From Melocanna baccifera (lineage: Eukaryota; Streptophyta; Magnoliopsida; Poales; Poaceae): a DNA stretch of 64,000 nucleotides. This document shows, piece after piece, positions 61,501 to 64,000 of the stretch. Made by a program: the position numbers and the translations under genes. How positions within the stretch are numbered: the first letter of the stretch is position 1; the number at the start of each line of letters is the position of its first letter. The notes under the pieces were generated by a model. It worked only from the letters and a program-made list of their open reading frames with translations. It searched no databases and had not been told where the DNA came from. Location of the stretch: contig CM070700.1 in NCBI GenBank assembly GCA_036346265.1, positions 24,787,862 to 24,851,861 on the forward strand, given 5' to 3'.

Positions 61501-62879
61501 ATTTTAGCTCATATATCACTTGCCCTTCTCATGCTCTATTACATTTGCGCATATTATTCTAGTTGCAGTATTGTGTCGGTTCACATCTCAAAAAGAAGTA
61601 TTATTCTAGTTGCAACTTTGATTTATGCAACTAGGTGGTCTTCTCACCCTAGCCTTTAATTCTGGACAAATCAATTGGAGGCCTTCCAGCATAGAATCTT
61701 TCTAGTTTTCTACCTCCTGTGTGGTCATGTCCAGACAGGCAGACACAAAAGCTTGGCCAAGAGTGACAATAATTATATTTTTTCCCTGTTTAACAATTAA
61801 AGGAGAGAAGTACACCAAGATTGAACCTAGCAGATGTTCTTGTGTGGAGCTTCTGTGTTATATGCTTAACACAATGATGCATATCCATCGACAGATTCCC
61901 CCCCCCCATATTCCATTGTGGATAGAATGACAACTTAGTCAATTCTATTGTTCTGGATGTTTATCCGCATAATTTTGTTAGCCAATACTATCTTGCAAGT
62001 ACATAGTCTTCTATAACCAAGATAAACCCAACCCTGGAAGTAGGTCTAAGCTGTTTTAGGGTTATTGGCTCTTCCAAAAGTGTGTTTTTTATTGTGGATT
62101 ATCAAGATAGCACCACAATTTAGAATATTTTGTGCTTTTGTATTTTCTTTTATGAGAAAAGTGCACTGTAGGTCCCTAAACTTATCATAAGAATTCACAT
62201 GGGTTCGTAATTTATGAAGTTGTCCAATCCGATACCTAAACCTGTTTAAGTGGGTCACCGGAGGTCCAAAAGAGGCTAGACTGGCCTTGACCGCTAACGT
62301 GGAGTCTTCAGCATGGCATGCAGCTCATGTCCAACACTTGTTGATCACAACATTTCATATGTATGTGCGAGAATCAAAAGCTTGTGTGCTTCCTTAGAGA
62401 TAACTCAATAGTCAATAGACAAGTTATTAGAAAAGTTGTCTCTTATGCTATTTTTAGGTGAGGCAAAAATCTTAGAGACAACTTAGACAAAGTATTGTAC
62501 ATGCACTGAGCATGTAGATAAAGCTGTTCGCGTACAAGTTCAGACATATTATACGACCTAGCTAGTAATGTGAGAGACTTCGCTGAATGCGTCAGACAAG
62601 AAGAGAGTCGCAGGAAATGCAGAGTAAGCCCTTCCATGCTCTGAAAACGCAAATTTCGGTGGCCATATCATGCCTGCAGGCATGCAGAGAAGGAATTAGC
62701 ATCCAGTGTAATATATCAGTGGGTGTAATGTGTGTTAGGACTTTCCATCCTTGATCAATTTTCTCACGCTACATGTCAGTGTTGTGTTACGACAGTGGAA
62801 GCATTCTTCAGATAAATGATAAATCGCTCAACTGAACTCAGGCCCGTGCAAAATCGATATCGACAGTGGGAAGCTTCTT
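58547..62879. other. Repeat-rich intergenic sequence
   Basis: No gene is recognised. About 60360-60500 carries the GATTTTGTAAATTTTATCTTAAAATGG-type MITE motif. A 38-bp direct repeat (GACTAATTTGTGTTC, then TACACAATGTAAAAAA) lies at 60419 and 60679. A (TG)n run is at 61217-61232, and about 62150-62340 (GTGCACTGTAGGTCCCTAAA) looks like a transposon subterminal region. A partial duplication of GACAGTGGGAAGC...CAGATAAATGA lies at 62793 and 62860. Confidence 0.35.
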
Positions 62880-64000
62880 TCAGATAAATGACAGAACCTT
62901 GAAAAGATCCATCTGAAGATTTTCCCCGCGATCAAGTAAGCCAAACGCAACCTGCTAGTAGTTTCTTGATACGTCAAGGTGAACTCTGACTGACAGCGCA
63001 AGAGTGCAGGTTAGGTGCAGAGTAATATCAATACAAAGGCATTTGCCACATGTGCATTAATTTCTAGCCTTCGACATCAATGCTTCAAGTTAAAACAGCT
63101 GCTGTACACTTTAACCTCTGTTATTTTCGAAGGAGATCAGATGTGGTGCAGCATTGCTGCAGATAGAGTTGGTACAACTAACGCCAGGCCCGCGGCCGGA
63201 CGGCCATGCTTGGGTTCAGAGCCAGATCATTCATGTCACGATCTATTCTGACAGGTTTGGAATGGTTGGTGTAAAGATGGGTTTTTTTGGCGTTTATAAT
63301 TTATGATTTAGATTTTTGAATTCTGATTGTTTGTGAGAGACATATATAGAGAAAAATAGTTGTATGTGATTTTGACCAGTACAACTGAACTTAGTATATT
63401 TTTTACTACAATTTTTCTATTAGCCTCGCCGTGAAAAAAACATATTGCTTAAAAGCTAATTATTGTAGCCTATACAAACATATGCATGCTGGCTAAAAGT
63501 TCAACCGAACCCAGATATGGAGAAGTATGGCAGCATTCTAGGCGGGCCAGTGATGGCAATTTCACCAATATCCTGAAGAAACAACCTGTCCTGTTCGAAG
63601 TCAGAAGTACTCCATATATAACTCCACACTATACTAACTCCATATACATTATGAGCTCGCTCTCAGATGAATAATCAATCAACCAGGGCGGCATCAGGTC
63701 ATTCAGGCGACAATGTTCAGAACCCAATCGATGTGCAGCCTTTGCCCATAACATTATCTCATCCTCTGATCTCTCCATACTGAAATGTCAGGGTTTGTTT
63801 GTGCCTCCTAGCTATGTGACCAATACTGGCATATATCAATCAATGATTCAGCGGACAGTATTAGCAACAGCTGGAGCAGAGATGCCAAGTTTGATCCAAA
63901 TTTGGATTTCGCAACAAATCGGATTTGGATCGGTCGGGTGCTAAGGCAAAGGACGTACACTGTGCAGTAACAAATTGTTCACCGTGGCATTTCCGATAAG
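62880..64000 (-). CDS. Possible 3' part of an unidentified gene, exons uncertain
   Basis: Two exon-like segments lie on the minus strand. One begins after GACATTTCAG at 63777 and reads MERSEDEIMLWAKAAHRLGS then EHCRLNDLMPPW before a possible GTTGAT donor near 63690. It can be joined in frame to a segment at the window edge (LSEMPR before a GTGAAC donor). The other, 62880-62951, follows an AG at 62953 and reads VAFGLLDRGENLQMDLFKVL then SFI-stop. I recognise neither, and I could not connect them with a convincing middle exon. A second open stretch lies at 63505-63600. This may be the end of a real gene or chance. Confidence 0.3.

Overview
This is nuclear DNA from a grass. The three multi-exon genes have short GT-AG introns with the usual 5' GC gradient. 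Between and inside them lie hAT, CACTA, PIF/Harbinger, Copia, Gypsy and LINE remnants. The carotenoid gene is the grass-type paralogue PSY3. I cannot name the species; a panicoid grass (sorghum, sugarcane or Miscanthus group) is my guess. There is no bacterial, phage or organellar content.

Layout, left to right. The 5' end of a PPR gene runs off the left edge on the minus strand (1-370). A two-exon gene for a 58-residue membrane protein lies at 1007-1287 (+). PSY3 (phytoene synthase 3) occupies 3438-6585 (-) in six exons. From 7 to 13 kb there are two copies of one hAT family and a collapsed Tat-type Gypsy element with an antisense ORF. ARC3, the plastid-division regulator with an FtsZ-like domain and MORN repeats, spans 14663-30641 (-) in sixteen exons; I could assemble a 743-residue frame. 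Its introns hold most of the local transposon load: a Copia cluster in intron 14, a Gypsy/LINE/Copia nest in intron 12, a 159-bp tandem duplication in intron 5 and a hAT element in intron 3. An INDETERMINATE-domain (IDD) zinc-finger gene lies at 37848-41072 (-), three exons, 535 residues.

From 42 kb to the right edge there is no confident complete gene. The region contains two gene-capture elements (an LRR fragment between inverted repeats at 43.8-44.9 kb, and a hAT element at 45.3-46.4 kb carrying the 3' end of an AAGAB-like gene), CACTA ends near 47.4 and 52.2 kb, a third copy of the hAT family at 53.9 kb, tandem duplications, a Tourist-like MITE and long (AT)n tracts. Exon-like segments at 62.9 and 63.7 kb may belong to a minus-strand gene that leaves the window.

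PSY3 and ARC3 both act in plastids (carotenoid/ABA precursor synthesis and plastid division). The IDD protein is a nuclear transcription factor. All three are on the minus strand but each has its own 5' region, and nothing in the sequence shows that they are co-regulated. The most unusual findings are the target-site-flanked gene-capture hAT element, the LRR fragment between inverted repeats, two independent GC-AG introns (PSY3 intron 3 and IDD intron 1), and the nested transposons in ARC3 introns whose insertion order can be read.
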